Positions 7,861 through 16,081 of a stretch of 20,990 nucleotides of DNA are shown piece after piece; position 1 is the first letter of the stretch; each line of letters opens with the position of its first letter. Both the position numbers and the translations under genes were made by a program. Location of the stretch: positions 1,414,931 to 1,435,920 of the forward strand of contig BFEA01000124.1 in the NCBI GenBank assembly GCA_003427395.1. The letters are read 5' to 3'. This DNA is from Chara braunii. Taxonomy: Eukaryota > Streptophyta > Charophyceae > Charales > Characeae. The notes below the pieces were generated by a model. It saw nothing but the letters and a program-made list of their open reading frames with translations, did not search any database and was not told where the DNA came from.

Positions 7861-7898
7861 CTGTCTCTTATACACATCTAGATGTGTATAAGAGACAG
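7861..7898. other. Nextera mate-pair junction adapter (assembly artefact)
   Basis: Two Tn5 mosaic ends, CTGTCTCTTATACACATCT and its reverse complement, lie back to back in exactly 38 bases. This is the circularisation junction used in Nextera mate-pair libraries. It is not native DNA. It means the assembler retained an untrimmed read, and the bases to its left and right need not be adjacent in the genome. The minus-strand open frame across it yields the well-known adapter-derived peptide VSYTHLDVYKRQ, which should not be annotated as a protein. Confidence 0.97.
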
Positions 7899-8031
7899 GT
7901 GAACCGACAGTCTGTAGAGTTTTCCATCTGGTGTGGGTGAGTGATAGTCTACTTTGATTTTGGTTAAGGTAGATTATCATTTACAGTGTAATCAGTGAGG
8001 GGATTCTGCAGACTGTTGAGGGTTCAGCCTC

Positions 8032-8068
8032 CTGATGAGTCGGTGAAACTCCGACGAAACAGTTTGTC
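8032..8068 (+). ncRNA. Hammerhead ribozyme core (orphan, stem I unclear)
   Basis: The core CTGATGA (8032-8038) is followed by a perfect 5-bp stem II (GTCGG/CCGAC, 7-base loop). Then come GAAA (8056-8059), a minimal stem III (A-U, C-G) and the GTC cleavage triplet ending at 8068. All catalytic-core positions are present. Stem I does not pair next to the core, and only an outer GAGGG/CCCTC pairing (8018-8022 with 8074-8078) is visible, so activity is doubtful. Type I hammerheads with tiny stem III are known in Penelope-like pLTRs and in retrozymes. The downstream half recurs near 19633. Confidence 0.6.
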
Positions 8069-8135
8069 ACAGCCCCTCGTTTGTTGTCCTCTTCTCTCTC
8101 TCTGCCTACGGTTTACCGGGCAGTTCTGTTTGTGA

Positions 8136-8215
<80 letters not shown>
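8044..8215 (+). repeat. Hammerhead-tail repeat, copy R1, ending in (AT)39
   Basis: About 94 bases, starting in the ribozyme stem II loop and including CAGTTTGTCACAGCCCCTC and TTTACCGGGCAGTTCTG, end in TTTGTGACG followed by (AT)39 (8138-8215). The same unit occurs at least four more times in 19558-19911, always next to (TA)n. It is probably a fragment of a PLE pLTR from a family that inserts into or ends at TA repeats. Confidence 0.7.
8138..8215. repeat. (AT)39 microsatellite
   Basis: A perfect 78-base alternating AT tract. Length in a draft assembly is uncertain. Confidence 0.95.
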
Positions 8216-8217
<2 letters not shown>

Positions 8218-8274
8218 AATTAAAATAAAAGGTCAAAATGGAAGAGGAATTATAAAATATTTAATCCCCTTGTT

Positions 8275-8637
8275 TTCACGAGTCAACAATAGTTAGGCTA
8301 CGGTGAACCTATAATAATGATGAATGTTCCGCTTTTGGTCTTTTCGGGTCCGGCGTTGTTATACCCGCGTCTGTTTTCGGAGATGGGAGCGGGTTGGACT
8401 GCGGAGGTGGGGAAGTGGTATGCAGGGTATGGGCGAGGAGAAGCAAGGTGGTTATCCCCCTGAGGAGGACAGCGTGGCGGCTGTCTAAACCGGTCGGGGT
8501 GCCATACCCACTGTGCATTTTCGACTGTACTTTGTGCATTTCGATTGTACTTTGTGCATTTGTACTATGGATATCTTTTCGTCTTTACGGCACCTGTCTG
8601 CTTCGGACGTGTGATATCTCAACCTATCTATCAATCA
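8275..8637 (+). repeat. Left pseudo-LTR of the PLE
   Basis: It matches 13747-14106, sharing its start TTCACGAGTCAACAATAG and its end AACCTATCTATCAATCA. It differs by scattered substitutions and by a local duplication of the GACTGTACTTTGTGCATTT segment (about 8520-8565). It contains a hammerhead ribozyme (8447-8512). Confidence 0.9.
8447..8512 (+). ncRNA. Type I hammerhead ribozyme in left pLTR, core mutated
   Basis: Stem I is CCCC/GGGG (8456-8459 with 8496-8499), extended beyond a TGCC bulge by GGTGGTTAT against ATACCCAC(T). The core is CTGAGGA (8460-8466; position 7 is free in hammerheads). Stem II pairs GACAGC with GCTGTC. The expected GAAA reads TAAA at 8487-8490, so the invariant G12 is T. 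The cleavage triplet GTC ends at 8495. The fold is preserved, but loss of G12 should abolish or greatly reduce cleavage. Confidence 0.72.
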
Positions 8638-8858
8638 TCGAAGGCCCATGCGAACCAGCTTGGAAGTAGCTGAGCGAGAGTGAGCATGAAGTGTTATGAG
8701 GATAGCAACGGTACCAGTGTTAAAGAATGCTACTGAGTGATTGGGAAGCAAAGTTACGGGTGGTATGTGATCTGGCAGTGAGCACAAGACTAGAGGAGTA
8801 CGAGAGTATAACATTCAAAGATCCGTAAGCAGAGCTCGGAAGCTACCGATGTATCAAG

Positions 8859-10115
8859 ATGTGGAACTCCGGCTATAGGGAGCACGGGCGTGACTCGGAT
8901 CGGAAGCGGCAATACGAAGGACGCAGAGATCGGGGTGACATGGGTCGAGACCGAGGACGAGAGGTGCGTCGAGAACACAACGATGGCGGAAGGCAGTACC
9001 AGCAGCAGGATCGAACATCTTCGCAACGTGAAGGACCGCGGCGCTACGTACCAGTATGCTATGAATGCGGAGAACCAGGCCACTACAAGAACCAATGCCC
9101 AAGGTTAATTGGGGAATGTAGTTCTTGGTATGCGGGCCCACGAGGTCGATCCTCATCACCAGGACACCACATCAGAAGTATTGAGAGGCGAGCGGTATCT
9201 GAGGAGGCGGGATTGAGGAAGCAAGTTGAAGAGTTGGCTAGCTCGATAGCTAGCATGAAGACTTTCATCGATGAGGAGGAGGCGCGCAAGGCGGAAGTCG
9301 AGAAGGCCAAATTGGAAAAATAAAAGGCGAAACAAGAGAAAATGGAGCAAGAGCGCAGGAAGGAGAAAACATGTTTGGCAAAAGAACGACGAGCCAAAAA
9401 GAAGGAGGACAAAAAACACAAGGAGGAGGAATTGAGAGAAGCGGTGTGGAAAGATTTACAAATGGAGATTAAAATGCACGTGGGAGGAATGTGCGAGGAA
9501 CTAAAACAACGGCTGCGAGGACTTACGCAGACAGATAGTAAGGGTAAAGCAAAATTACCTAGCTACTCATCAGACGCGGAGTCCTACGAATCCAAAAATA
9601 GTGACGCTGAGACTCTAAGAGAACAGCTAAGAAGACTGGACCAAACAGAGAAGAGGAAGCGAAGCCCCGAGAAAGCAATAGGTGACAGTCCTCCGATGGA
9701 GACCCCGGCGAAACGCTCTGCGAAACGAGGTACGCTCAACCCGAAACGGCAACAACTCAGTTGTCGTCGACAAGCGATGAAGAGGACACCCAAGAAGTCG
9801 CCTATTCCGGGTATTTGGAAGAAGAAGATCGCGGCGGAACTAGGTTCAATGGGAAAACTCCGATATGTGACTGACAATCTACATGAATTGGGACAACTGA
9901 ATGTAGATGACCTCAAGCAAGTTTGTCGTGCTGAAGACGTCCCCTACGAGGGGAAGAAGATGGAGACCATATTGGCAATTACGGAGAAGCGCAGTCAAGT
10001 AGCTTATGGATCGAGTAAGGAAGAGGAGGGGGAACCGACCGAAGGAGTGCAGCAGCAAACTAAGGTGGATGAATATGACGGAGGAAGCGGCAATGAGAAG
10101 GATGAGGAGGAGTGA
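8859..10115 (+). pseudogene. PLE ORF1-like segment: CCHC zinc knuckle, coiled coil, SAP-like motif; one internal stop
   Basis: It starts at ATG 8859 and ends at TGA 10113-10115, with one in-frame TAA at 9321-9323 and no frameshift. The N-terminal about 60 residues are Arg/Asp/Gly-rich. A retroviral-type knuckle CYECGEPGHYKNQC has C67, C70, H75 and C80 (codons 9057-9098). A long charged coiled coil follows (about 9180-9500), then a basic Ser-rich linker. The segment 9897-9992 (LNVDDLKQVCRAEDV then YEGKK) fits the SAP motif, a DNA-binding helix-extended-helix, and an acidic tail ends it. Role by inference: binding element RNA and target DNA or chromatin. The same frame continues past the TGA into the nuclease/RT part, so this may have been one long protein or two. 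The SAP call is by pattern only. Confidence 0.75.
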
Positions 10116-13001
10116 AGTGCACATCAGCTATGGAGAATATGCAAAGCCCTGATTATAGTACGTAGAATAGGACACTACGATGCAGTAGTAGAAGTTGTGT
10201 ATCGCTTAGTCGTTGTGCTCCTAGCGCTGCTAGATCAAATCCTATGGTTGAGGAAGTGCGTGAGTTCTTGGGTTAGTCTCTACCAACAATTTGGGGTCGT
10301 TGCCTTTAACAACACAATCGGAGGAATCTATATCCTAGCTTCGCCTATCTGCCGCGCGCAGTATGTGGGACAGACTAGTCGAGATGGGACCACAAGATGG
10401 AAGGAGCATATGTCAGTATGCAGAAGGGGACAAAAACAAACACATTTGTATAGATGGTGACAAGTTTTTGGCACCGAATTGTACCTACTGTTACCAGTGG
10501 ATATGTGTCGGACAGAAGAATTGCCAACACTTGAGCAACTGTATATTCAGCGATGGAATCCAGCCTTGAATACCAGGGGTATGAGTGGTAGAGGTAGCAC
10601 AAAAACCAAGCGACGAAGAGGTAAGCGAGAGCGTAGCAAGCAAACGCACCCCTCGCGATACGCCACGGAGTCAACGGAGGTGATACTTGTCAAAGCTAAC
10701 CTAGGAGGGCAGAAAGAATGGAGAGAAGATATTTTCGACTTGTTTAGGAGGCAAGAAGAGAAGGAATGTCTGAAGTTTACGGTACGAACCCAGCGCGGTA
10801 ACTGTTGGTGCGACGGCTGGAAATCAATCAAGTCAGCATTTGGGAACTCGGTCGTTAAAGTGAAAGGTCAAAGGAAAAAGCTATTTGCATCTAAAAAGAT
10901 GATGGAGGAGGGAGTGGTACTCAACATTGAACATCTGCGAAGATGGGTTCCAAAAGTTGCCCCGGATAAGAAGTTTCTACGGTCCCTCTTTCGGAATCCA
11001 CAGCGTAAGGAAGCCCTCAGGAACTGTAACTTGGAAGTGCTGACTAGATTAATGAAGGCAGCCGCTGACTTCCAGAAAGCTTCGACTACTGCATATTTAA
11101 GGAGGATCGTAGCAAGGGCGATTAAAGATGTGTATGGGTGGAGTATTAACGCAAAGATTGTGGTGCGGTTGAAATTTGACGATCGAATTAGGTTAGTGGA
11201 TGTGAGAAAGGTAGTGAATAATGCGATTGAAGGGATGGAGATCCCGAACTGTCTGAAGGATGTCGCACTCCGTATCGTCCGTATCGTATGGGTAAAGAAC
11301 CCATCTGTTGCCAACATGTTACACAATCAGCGGGCATTTGTCAGAGCTGACGTGTCGACCTGTACTTGTGCAGGTCTGCCTTACCCTAGGGTAAGTGACC
11401 ATGTGCGATTCTGTTTGGAGGAATTGGAGGGTGTGCATCCCCTCATTTGTAACGCTAATAACATCCCTAAGAGTTCTCAGCCCGAACGCGCAAAGCAGTT
11501 GGCGCAGGAGATAATGGTGGGGATTCGATCGTGGCCGAATTTCAGAGGGAACGACGTAGTTGTATCGGGAGCTGCAGCAGCGAGGTGTATGATCACGACT
11601 TGTTCGGCTGGGGGAAAATCTCTGGATCCGGTTGAAGTCAAGAGTTTGAAGTTGACCTTGGAGGGGTTGGTGTTGACTCCCTTGGACAGGAATGCAGGGG
11701 CGACCCTGGTTCTCTGCCCTAAGCTGTATTTTGAGGCGATGATGAGTATTTTTCTACTGTCGCCTGTTTACACTATTGTCACTAAGACGGAGGATAGTAT
11801 CTATTATGAGATGAGAGCGGAAGCGAAATCACTGGACCTTCAGCAGTTCGTGAGGTGGGATTCGAAAGGCAAGTTCGGTTAGGCATATGTGATGCCTAAG
11901 CACAAGGACTTATCGAGGTATCGACCGATTTGTCCCACGTTCACAGAACCTACGGTTCGAATGTGCAGAGCTACTGCCAAGGTGTTGAACTTCTTGCTGG
12001 CTACATTGCCAGTGGACTGGCATTTTAATCTCAAATCAGTATCGGCCATGACTCCGAGATTGGAGCAGTTTAACAGGCGCATTGGAAGGAAGATCAATGC
12101 TCAGTCGGAACTCGTGTCCAGATCATATGACATAAAGGACATGTTCAACAAACTACCACACGATGAGATCATCGCAGCGGTAGATTGGGCAATTGAACAT
12201 CACAGGGACAAGGGGAGATTCACGGTACGCGTGAATACAAGGGGAAAAGGATGCGCATTCGGGCGGATGGCGGGTGATGACCACTGAAGAACTATGGATT
12301 TGGAGCAGATTAGGAAGTTCGTTAGGTGGGAATTCCAACACACGTACACAAGAGCCACGGGTGTCCTACTGCGGCAAGTGGTAGGGATCCCGATGGGAAA
12401 GAGTACAAGTCCACCGCTGGCGTGCTTGATGTGCGCATTCGCAGAATTTCGTTTTCTGCGAAATTTGGGAAGTCTGAAACACAATGTTTTTGGAGTTCGA
12501 CTTATGGATGATGTGAGCGTTGTAATACTGGGAGGGGGCAGGAAACATGTGTCAGTGGAGCAGATTCAGGAATGTTTCGAAAGCTGCTACCTGGATAACC
12601 TGTCGCTGAAGAGGACCGACGAAGGTGTAAACACCTGGGATTTTTTGGGGACGAAGATGAGTGTGGATTTGGTGTTACCGTACCTTCGATGTGTGCAGGG
12701 ATCCAAGAATGAGCAGTCGATATGGGAGAAGGAGTGTTTGGAGTACAGGAATGGTGAGGACTATCCATCGTGGGGCAGCAAGGAACAAAAGAGGGCAGTT
12801 GTTGCTAGCTGTCTACATCGGATCGACCGCAATACGAATGAGAGGACAGTCATCCCCATGAGGGTCCTAAGTTTGCAACGTGAGCTGCGTATCAAAGATT
12901 TTCCTGATGCTTTCTTGAAACGGGTGCTGAAACGATTTGCAAGAGGACGAGACGAGATCTGGGCATGGACGTATGATTGGTTGTATGGAGACGCTCAGTG
13001 A
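10116..13001 (+). pseudogene. PLE GIY-YIG endonuclease and reverse transcriptase, three internal stops
   Basis: The frame is open from 10116 with stops at 10458 (TGA), 11880 (TAG) and 12285 (TGA), and ends at 13001. GIY (10323-10331) and YVG (10362-10370), an Arg-rich TSRDGTTRWKEH block, a Glu at 10533 and Asn in WNPALN (10554-10571) form a GIY-YIG nuclease. A long linker contains a Cys-rich CTCAGLP patch, then the RT fingers: TPLDRNAGATLVLCP near 11675 and PKHKDLSRYRPI from about 11895. Palm motif A is SYDIKDMFNKLPH (Asp at 12129), motif B is GIPMGKSTSPPLA, and motif C is RLMDD (12507-12512) in place of the usual YxDD. FLGTKM follows near 12640. The RT would copy element RNA from the nick made by GIY-YIG. 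First apparent starts inside the frame (10197, 10479, 11889) are not ATG, so translation presumably came from upstream. The stops make this copy defective unless read through. Confidence 0.88.
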
Positions 13002-13746
13002 ACATATGAGGTCTCGGAGAAGTGGGGCTCTGTTCATTTCGTAGATGCCCATGAGGTTCTGATTTCGAGTTTTGACTGTTGTAGTTGTTCTGATTTAGTT
13101 GATTGCTTTGGTTGAAAATTAGAGGATAAGTGTGTTGTCCTGAGACGTTACTGGAAGTGATAGTATTGAGCTAAAGTGTAGACGGAAGGAGTGTGATCTC
13201 TGTAAGTACTGATGTTTTGTTTGTTTGGTCTGCTTGTTTTGTTTTGATTTTGCTTCTTCTTGTTTGGTTTGTTTTGTTTTATATGTTGGTTTGTTTCTGA
13301 AAGGTGAGGACAGGGCATATGTTTTGTATGTATGTTTTGAGGGACTGGGCCTGATAAGGAGGCAGGATAGAGTGAGTAATTTTTTGAAAGGGGACAGTCA
13401 GGGCCTTAGGCGAATGCATTAGCAGCTGCCGGAATAAAGGAATGACAATATGAAAAAACAGGGTGGCTGTTGTCGAAAGGTGAGGACAGGGCAGATGTTG
13501 GATCCTTACAAGGAGGCCCGGATGTTTTTCCGAACAGATGTTTTTCGAACATATGTTTTTTTAACAAATGTCCTGATACGAAGAGCCACGGGCTCGAACC
13601 CGAGATTTAGTTCGCAGAGGCCCCTCGGACTGTAGAATGGGTAGTAGGGAAGTACCGGGTAATAGAATAGGCGGCATGAATATTCCGTTCGACTTTGTGT
13701 GTATGTCGGGCTCGAATCGAGAGAAGTCAGGATTCGACCCAGGGAC
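13002..13746 (+). other. PLE 3' untranslated region
   Basis: This is noncoding sequence between the RT stop and the right pLTR. It is T/G-rich at first (GTTTTGTTTT runs), then has two related GGTGAGGACAGGGCA blocks (about 13303 and 13480) and a small tandem repeat of AGATGTTTTTCGAACAT type (about 13516-13570). The last part has CTCGAA-containing palindromes and, on the minus strand, weak A-box and B-box resemblance just where the pLTR begins. No gene is seen. Confidence 0.6.
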
Positions 13747-14106
13747 TTCACGAGTCAACAATAGTTAGGCTATGGTGAATCTATAATAATGATGAATGTT
13801 CCGCTTTTGGTCTTTTGGGGTCCGACTTTGTTATACCCGCGTCTGTTTCCGAAGAAGGGAGCGGGTTGGACTGCGGAGGTGGGGAAGTGGTATGCAGGGT
13901 ATTGACGAGGGAGAAGTAAGGTGGTTATCCCCCTGAGGAGGACAGCGTGGCGGCTGCCGAAACCAGTCGGGGTGCCATACCCACCGGCGGAGTAATAACA
14001 TTCACACGTACGACTGTACTTTGTGCATTTGTAATATGAATATCTTTTCGTCTTTACGGCACCTGTTTGCTTCCGACGTGTGATATCTCAACCTATCTAT
14101 CAATCA
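13747..14106 (+). repeat. Right pseudo-LTR of the PLE
   Basis: A direct repeat of 8275-8637 in the same orientation. It lacks the short internal duplication seen in the left copy and instead carries CACCGGCGGAGTAATAAC at the same place. It contains a hammerhead with an intact core (13920-13985). It is followed within about 20 bases by a degraded hAT-like fragment. Confidence 0.9.
13920..13985 (+). ncRNA. Type I hammerhead ribozyme in right pLTR, core intact
   Basis: Stem I is CCCC/GGGG (13929-13932 with 13969-13972), extended after a one-sided TGCC bulge by GGTGG.TAT against ATA.CCACC. The core is CTGAGGA (13933-13939). Stem II is GG-CAGC with GCTG-CC and a bulged A. GAAA is at 13959-13962. 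Stem III is minimal (A-U, C-G, 2-base loop), and the GTC cleavage triplet ends at 13968. Every invariant core base is present, unlike the left copy. Such ribozymes in PLE pLTRs are thought to process tandem or read-through transcripts. Confidence 0.75.
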
Positions 14107-14122
14107 ATTAGGTGGTGGGCAG

Positions 14123-14276
14123 TTCAAAAAAATAAAAATAAAAATAAATTAGGCTTTGTAATGCGGTTTGGCAGACCCCGAACTGGTGGTTGGGCGGGGC
14201 GCGAACGCCAGCCTGAACCCGCAAACGTTCGGAGGGCCATTCAATTCCCCCCATAACGTTCTAGCAGGTAACATTG
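14123..14276 (-). mobile_element. hAT-like element fragment, copy E
   Basis: Read on the minus strand it starts CAATGTTACCTGC, a degraded form of CAGGGTTACCAGC. It continues with the family's 5' subterminal order: a CTCCG-ACGT block, GCGTTCG, CCCCGCC, then GCCTAATT and a T-rich stretch. Only the first about 150 bases of the element remain. It abuts the PLE right end, so the PLE may have inserted into or beside it. Confidence 0.5.
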
Positions 14277-14284
14277 ATTTTAAG

Positions 14285-14773
14285 TATATATTCTATTACA
14301 TTTATAAACATAGCAATAATAATACGGATGTTCAACTATTATATCTTGACAATGTTAAATACTGCGTTCACCTTTACAACCACTTCTCAATCTGAAATTA
14401 AAGTATCGTCGTATGAAACATTGTCAGATGCTTCTTTCTTCATGACGTAAACTACACAAGTCTCTTATGTGACTCTTGTTGGCATTCGTACCCTGTCTGT
14501 TAGGAGGTTGTCACTTCGTCTTCGAGACCTTCTATTATTGTTTGCTTGCAATGAAAGACTATTCAAGATACGTACACCCATAAGGATAAAAGATTCCTGT
14601 AATAACATGGGGAAAAGGGGAGAAGAAAAATGAAAATTATCCATTCAACCCTACCGTCATATTCATACAAGAAAATAACTTTTGAATAATTATCATCATA
14701 ATGGACAATCACTTCACCTTTCTCACCTGGGACATAGTTGCCTTGTTGTAAGAAATTATTGATATTTATTTCC
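14285..14773. other. No feature recognised
   Basis: AT-rich sequence between two hAT-like copies, with no supported gene or repeat. The minus-strand open frame at 14563-14784 has no recognisable domain. Confidence 0.45.
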
Positions 14774-15101
14774 ACAATAACCAAGGTTGTCGGCGTTCGA
14801 GACCGGCCAAACGCCCGAACCCGAACGCCCGAACGTCCGGGCCCCCCTGTAGATACGTTGGACCGTTCAGGCCGAACACGGACAAAAAAAAAAAAACAAA
14901 AAAAAAAAAGTCGTCCAAAAAATCTTTAAAAAATATATGTTACTTAAAAAGATAAAATGAACAACATTTGTCTCCGAGGGACATCCAAATTCGCTACCAA
15001 ATTTACAATAAAAGCAAAATACGAAAAAATAAATAAATAAATAGAAATAACTAATTTGAGGAGAGAATTAAAATCAACGTGCGGGCGGGCACGTTTTAAA
15101 C

Positions 15102-15114
15102 ACCTCCATCTTTG
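15102..15114. repeat. Target-site duplication, left copy (PLE fragment)
   Basis: ACCTCCATCTTTG, identical to 16069-16081. Together they bracket the inserted PLE fragment within hAT-like copy D, where the family normally has a single such block at this place. Confidence 0.8.
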
Positions 15115-15116
15115 AA

Positions 15117-15560
15117 TGGCATGAGATCGTTAAAAAGTTTGAAAGTGCCTACGATCCAAATCTGACTCTTAAGAGGACTGATGAAGGGAAGAATGAATGG
15201 ACCTTTCTGGGGTGCAGAGTGAAGATCGAAGGATGTGGGGTGGTATGTTGGTACAGGCCAAAAAACTTTGATGAAATTTGGAGTTCAGAAGGTCGATTCA
15301 GCTATAAAAATTTTCAAGACTTTTGCAGCTACACAAGCAAAAGACAGAAAATGGCTCTTGTTAATGGCATGATCCACAGGATAAGGGACTGTTCCATGTC
15401 CCTGACTGGTGCTGAAGAGAGTTTGCTCACGCTGAAACGCGAGCTGAGAAGGCAGGATTTCCCTGCGGATCTATTTGACCAGACCTTATGGAAATTCGTA
15501 AGGAAGAAGGCACCAGATTGGGCCAAGCTGGCCAGGAGGGTGACTTGGGAGATTAGTTGA
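15117..15560 (+). pseudogene. Reverse transcriptase C-terminal fragment (PLE)
   Basis: The frame is open from the insertion boundary to TGA at 15558-15560, about 147 codons. LTLKRTDEGKNEWTFLGC (from about 15159) corresponds to LSLKRTDEGVNTWDFLGT in the main PLE, the region just after the catalytic DD motif. The thumb-like C-terminal part shares LKRELRRQDFP with LQRELRIKDFP there. Palm motifs A to C are missing by truncation, so it is not functional. The fragment itself has no internal stop, suggesting a fairly young insertion. Confidence 0.8.
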
Positions 15561-15858
15561 TACGGTACCAGGGGTGACTTGGGTAAGGTTTCCGGGGGTT
15601 TTATTTAGCTGAGGGTCTGTCGGGGTGAATGGGACTAGCCGGGAGAATAGGCCTTATGCTAGGTCAGATTTGTTTTCTTTCTTTGTTTGTTTGTGGTATG
15701 ATTTATCTGCTTGTCGGAACCTGTAGGGTGAAGTAGGGTCTGGTTGGACAAGGGGTTAGCCTAGTGCGTGGGTTGAGGTTTGCTAATTTTGTTTTGAATG
15801 CCGATCGGACTATTAATATCAGACGACCGTCTTGATAGGTCTTTCAGTTCGAGATGCG

Positions 15859-15903
15859 CCCCCTTATGAGGCTGGATCTGGCTCCAGTCGAAATGCGTCG
15901 GGG
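15859..15903 (+). ncRNA. Degenerate type I hammerhead in the second PLE tail
   Basis: CCCC (15859-15862) pairs with GGGG (15900-15903) as stem I. The core reads CTTATGA, with invariant G5 replaced by T. Stem II pairs GGCTGG with CCAGTC (one G-U). GAAA follows, then a minimal stem III and GTC ending at 15899. The architecture matches the ribozyme of the main PLE. The G5 change should inactivate it. Confidence 0.6.
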
Positions 15904-16068
15904 ATTGCCAAATACGCAGACGAAAGTCTCGCATGCTGTGCCTGAGTTATATCGTCATTTTCTATGCACTATGCGTTTCGTGTTTTTCAATTGACTACAT
16001 CTATTTGGTTTACGTTGTGTAAACTGTCGCGCTGCGTGGTGTTCATGTCATGCATCGTCTTTATCCAA

Positions 16069-16081
16069 ACCTCCATCTTTG
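16069..16081. repeat. Target-site duplication, right copy (PLE fragment)
   Basis: ACCTCCATCTTTG, the second copy of the 13-bp duplication. The hAT-like sequence resumes at 16082 with GAGAATTTTCATTTTG. Confidence 0.8.

Larger units (their letters stand above)
8275..14106 (+). mobile_element. Penelope-like retroelement with N-terminal GIY-YIG (Naiad/Chlamys type), near full length
   Basis: The element is bounded by direct repeats of about 360 bp (8275-8637 and 13747-14106) that act as pseudo-LTRs. Between them one reading frame (8859-13001) encodes, in order, a CCHC knuckle, coiled coil, SAP-like motif, GIY-YIG nuclease and reverse transcriptase. Canonical PLEs carry GIY-YIG after the RT; here it precedes it, the permuted order. 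There is no integrase, RNase H or protease. By eye the two pLTRs are about 94% identical over their first 235 bases. Five in-frame stops show the copy is not autonomous as it stands. No clear target-site duplication was found, perhaps because the left end is truncated. Confidence 0.88.
15115..16068 (+). mobile_element. 5'-truncated second Penelope-like element
   Basis: A 954-bp insertion bracketed by a 13-bp duplication. It starts inside the RT domain and continues through the stop codon into a 3' region of about 500 bases that includes a degenerate hammerhead. It is a different subfamily from the main PLE: the protein ends are clearly related but diverged, and the untranslated parts do not match. 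5' truncation with a target-site duplication fits target-primed reverse transcription. Confidence 0.8.

Noticed and set aside
7771-7980. 69-residue minus-strand open frame
   Set aside because: Its middle is the translated sequencing adapter, a known database contaminant peptide.
9555-9575. CTCATCAG, the complement of a hammerhead CTGATGAG core, on the minus strand
   Set aside because: There is no GAAA, stem II or cleavage triplet in the right place, and it lies inside the PLE coding frame.
13700-13765. tRNA-like A-box and B-box order on the minus strand at the start of the right pLTR
   Set aside because: The T stem and acceptor arms do not pair, and the left pLTR lacks the B-box half, so it is not a tRNA gene.
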